In this document: positions 62,968-64,000 of the stretch, in pieces
Position numbering within the stretch: the stretch's first letter is position 1
How the letters are laid out: each line of letters opens with the position of its first letter
Assembly: GCA_964459465.1 (NCBI GenBank)
Contig: CAYWLR010000015.1
Coordinates: 18,137-82,136, forward strand
Source of the DNA: CALAMC01 sp964459465
Lineage (GTDB): Bacteria; Zixibacteria; MSB-5A5; GN15; PGXB01
Length of the DNA: 64,000 nt
Direction: 5' to 3'
Made by a program: the position numbers and the translations under genes
Notes under the pieces: generated by a model
What the model was told of the DNA's origin: nothing
The model's database searches: none
Seen by the model: the letters and a program-made list of their open reading frames with translations, nothing else

Positions 62968-63891
62968 ATGAAAAATATTTCCCGCGAAGATTTGATAGAA
63001 AAACTTTCCCTGCTCGATACCGAAAAAGTCAATCCCGATACAATCGATATCGATACTCTCTCCCCGCTTGAGATTTGCCGCAAAATCAACAACGAAGACA
63101 AAAAAGTCGCGCTCGTTGTGGAACAGGCGATTGGCGATATCGCCATTGCCGCGAAATATGCCGCCCACGCCTGGAGCAACAACGGAAGAATTATATATAT
63201 CGGCGCCGGGACATCGGGACGGCTCGGCGTGCTCGACGCCGCCGAATGTCCGCCGACCTTCGGCGTTGACCCCAGCCGTACACTGGGAATTATTTCCGGC
63301 GGGTATGGGACCCTGATTTTATCGCAGGAAGGGGTCGAAGATCGCTCCGAGGCGGCCATCGAAGACCTCAAAAATATCGGCCTGAATAAAAACGATTTCG
63401 TGGTCGGCATCGCGGCTTCAGTACGGACGCCGTACACCGTGGCGGGAGTATCCTACGCCATCAAAGTCGGCTGCCGCACGGCCTTCGTGGTCTGCAACCG
63501 CGCCGATATGCTCGATATTAAGCCGGATGTTCTCATCCGTCTGCCGGTCGGGCCGGAGGTTATTACCGGTTCGACCCGCATGAAATCGGGCACGGCCCAG
63601 AAGATGACGCTCAATATGATCACCACCACGGCGGCGGTGCTGTGCGGCAAAACCTATGGCAATCTCATGGTCGATTTGAAAGCCACCTCGGAGAAACTGG
63701 CCGCCCGTTCGCGCAAAATATTGATGGAACTACTGGATATAAAATTGACAACGGCCGACTCTTTATTGGAGAAATCCGGCGGGTCGGTCAAAACGGCGAT
63801 AGTCATGCACAAACTTGGTATATCGAAAGAAGCCGCCGAAAAACGCCTCCACGCCGCCGGGGGCTTTCTACGACGGGTGTTGGAATCTTGA
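62968..63891 (+). CDS. murQ: N-acetylmuramic acid 6-phosphate etherase MurQ
   Basis: The 307-residue SIS-domain enzyme cleaves the lactyl ether of MurNAc-6-P to give GlcNAc-6-P and lactate in peptidoglycan recycling. YIGAGTSGRLGVLDAAECPPTFG, the catalytic-Glu region LSQEGVEDRSEAA and LPVGPEVITGSTRMKSGTAQKM match the family, as does length. A TATAAA box ends eight bases before the ATG with no Shine-Dalgarno, suggesting a leaderless start. It fits the wall-remodelling genes elsewhere in the window. Confidence 0.95.
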   Translation: MKNISREDLIEKLSLLDTEKVNPDTIDIDTLSPLEICRKINNEDKKVALVVEQAIGDIAIAAKYAAHAWSNNGRIIYIGAGTSGRLGVLDAAECPPTFGVDPSRTLGIISGGYGTLILSQEGVEDRSEAAIEDLKNIGLNKNDFVVGIAASVRTPYTVAGVSYAIKVGCRTAFVVCNRADMLDIKPDVLIRLPVGPEVITGSTRMKSGTAQKMTLNMITTTAAVLCGKTYGNLMVDLKATSEKLAARSRKILMELLDIKLTTADSLLEKSGGSVKTAIVMHKLGISKEAAEKRLHAAGGFLRRVLES

Positions 63892-64000
63892 ATTTGGGTG
63901 GCCACCGCTTCAGGGTCTGTCGAACAAGTGTATGTATGGTGCAATAAGTAGCGACTGTCTTAAAAGTCAAGCGAGATTTGGTTTCCAGGATTCTCCTTTT

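Noticed and set aside
1..64000. CRISPR arrays, insertion sequences, prophage, tRNA or rRNA genes
   Set aside because: No regularly spaced repeats, transposase or phage-like genes, or tRNA-like cloverleaf and T-loop signals were seen on reading the window.

Overview
This window reads as a chromosomal stretch of a free-living, Gram-negative-type bacterium. It has OmpP1/FadL-like and Wzi-like outer-membrane proteins, a polysaccharide export protein with SLBB domains, many lipoproteins, L,D-transpeptidases and MurQ. A subtilisin-like gene ending in dockerin repeats, a bacillithiol-type deacetylase (BshB1), and selenocysteine use all fit the uncultured FCB-superphylum lineages, for example Zixibacteria. 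That assignment is inference from gene content. There are no rRNA or tRNA genes, no CRISPR array, no insertion sequence and no recognisable prophage.

Layout. 1-2.4 kb: an edge-truncated epimerase, a membrane protein and a class V aminotransferase. 2.6-5.9 kb (minus): a four-gene cassette of SxtJ-like protein, carbamoyltransferase, DUF5989/SxtK-like protein and SGNH hydrolase. 6-12.2 kb: small secreted proteins, two GNAT acetyltransferases, a YiiX-like cysteine hydrolase, an RRM protein, a CpcT-like lipoprotein and a methyltransferase. 12.2-16.1 kb (minus): a redox block of OsmC, DUF302, a tiny membrane protein with an in-frame TGA, an FmdB zinc ribbon and a thioredoxin lipoprotein, followed upstream by a DUF255 thioredoxin-like protein. 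16.3-22.4 kb (minus): exopolysaccharide genes. 22.6-24.3 kb: greA, a zinc-ribbon protein, DinB and a repeat-like stretch. 24.4-27.4 kb: two adjacent secreted-protein genes, each broken by one nonsense codon. 27.4-30.4 kb (minus): two L,D-transpeptidases with helper genes. 30.8-36.2 kb (minus): BshB1, an esterase-fold lipoprotein, an OmpP1/FadL porin and a metzincin-like protease. 36.2-55.4 kb (plus): a long surface-polysaccharide locus (sugar nucleotide synthesis, flippase, acyl- and formyltransferases, polymerase, glycosyltransferases, Wzz, Wzi). 55.4-64 kb: a repeat lipoprotein, selD, paired repeat proteins, an ECF sigma/anti-sigma pair, a lipoprotein and murQ.

The strongest signal is selenocysteine. 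selD carries an in-frame TGA at the usual Cys/Sec position (C-A-G-U) followed by a compact hairpin with a GG loop. Independently, at 12966-13157, a 63-residue membrane protein reads through an in-frame TGA and ends in an ATGA overlap with the next gene. It lies inside a thiol/redox operon and looks like a selenoprotein that ordinary gene callers would miss. A second pattern is promoters whose -10 box lies 7-8 nt before the start codon with no ribosome binding site (selD, the SxtJ-like gene, the TPR lipoprotein at 36235, and more weakly greA and murQ), which suggests leaderless mRNAs.
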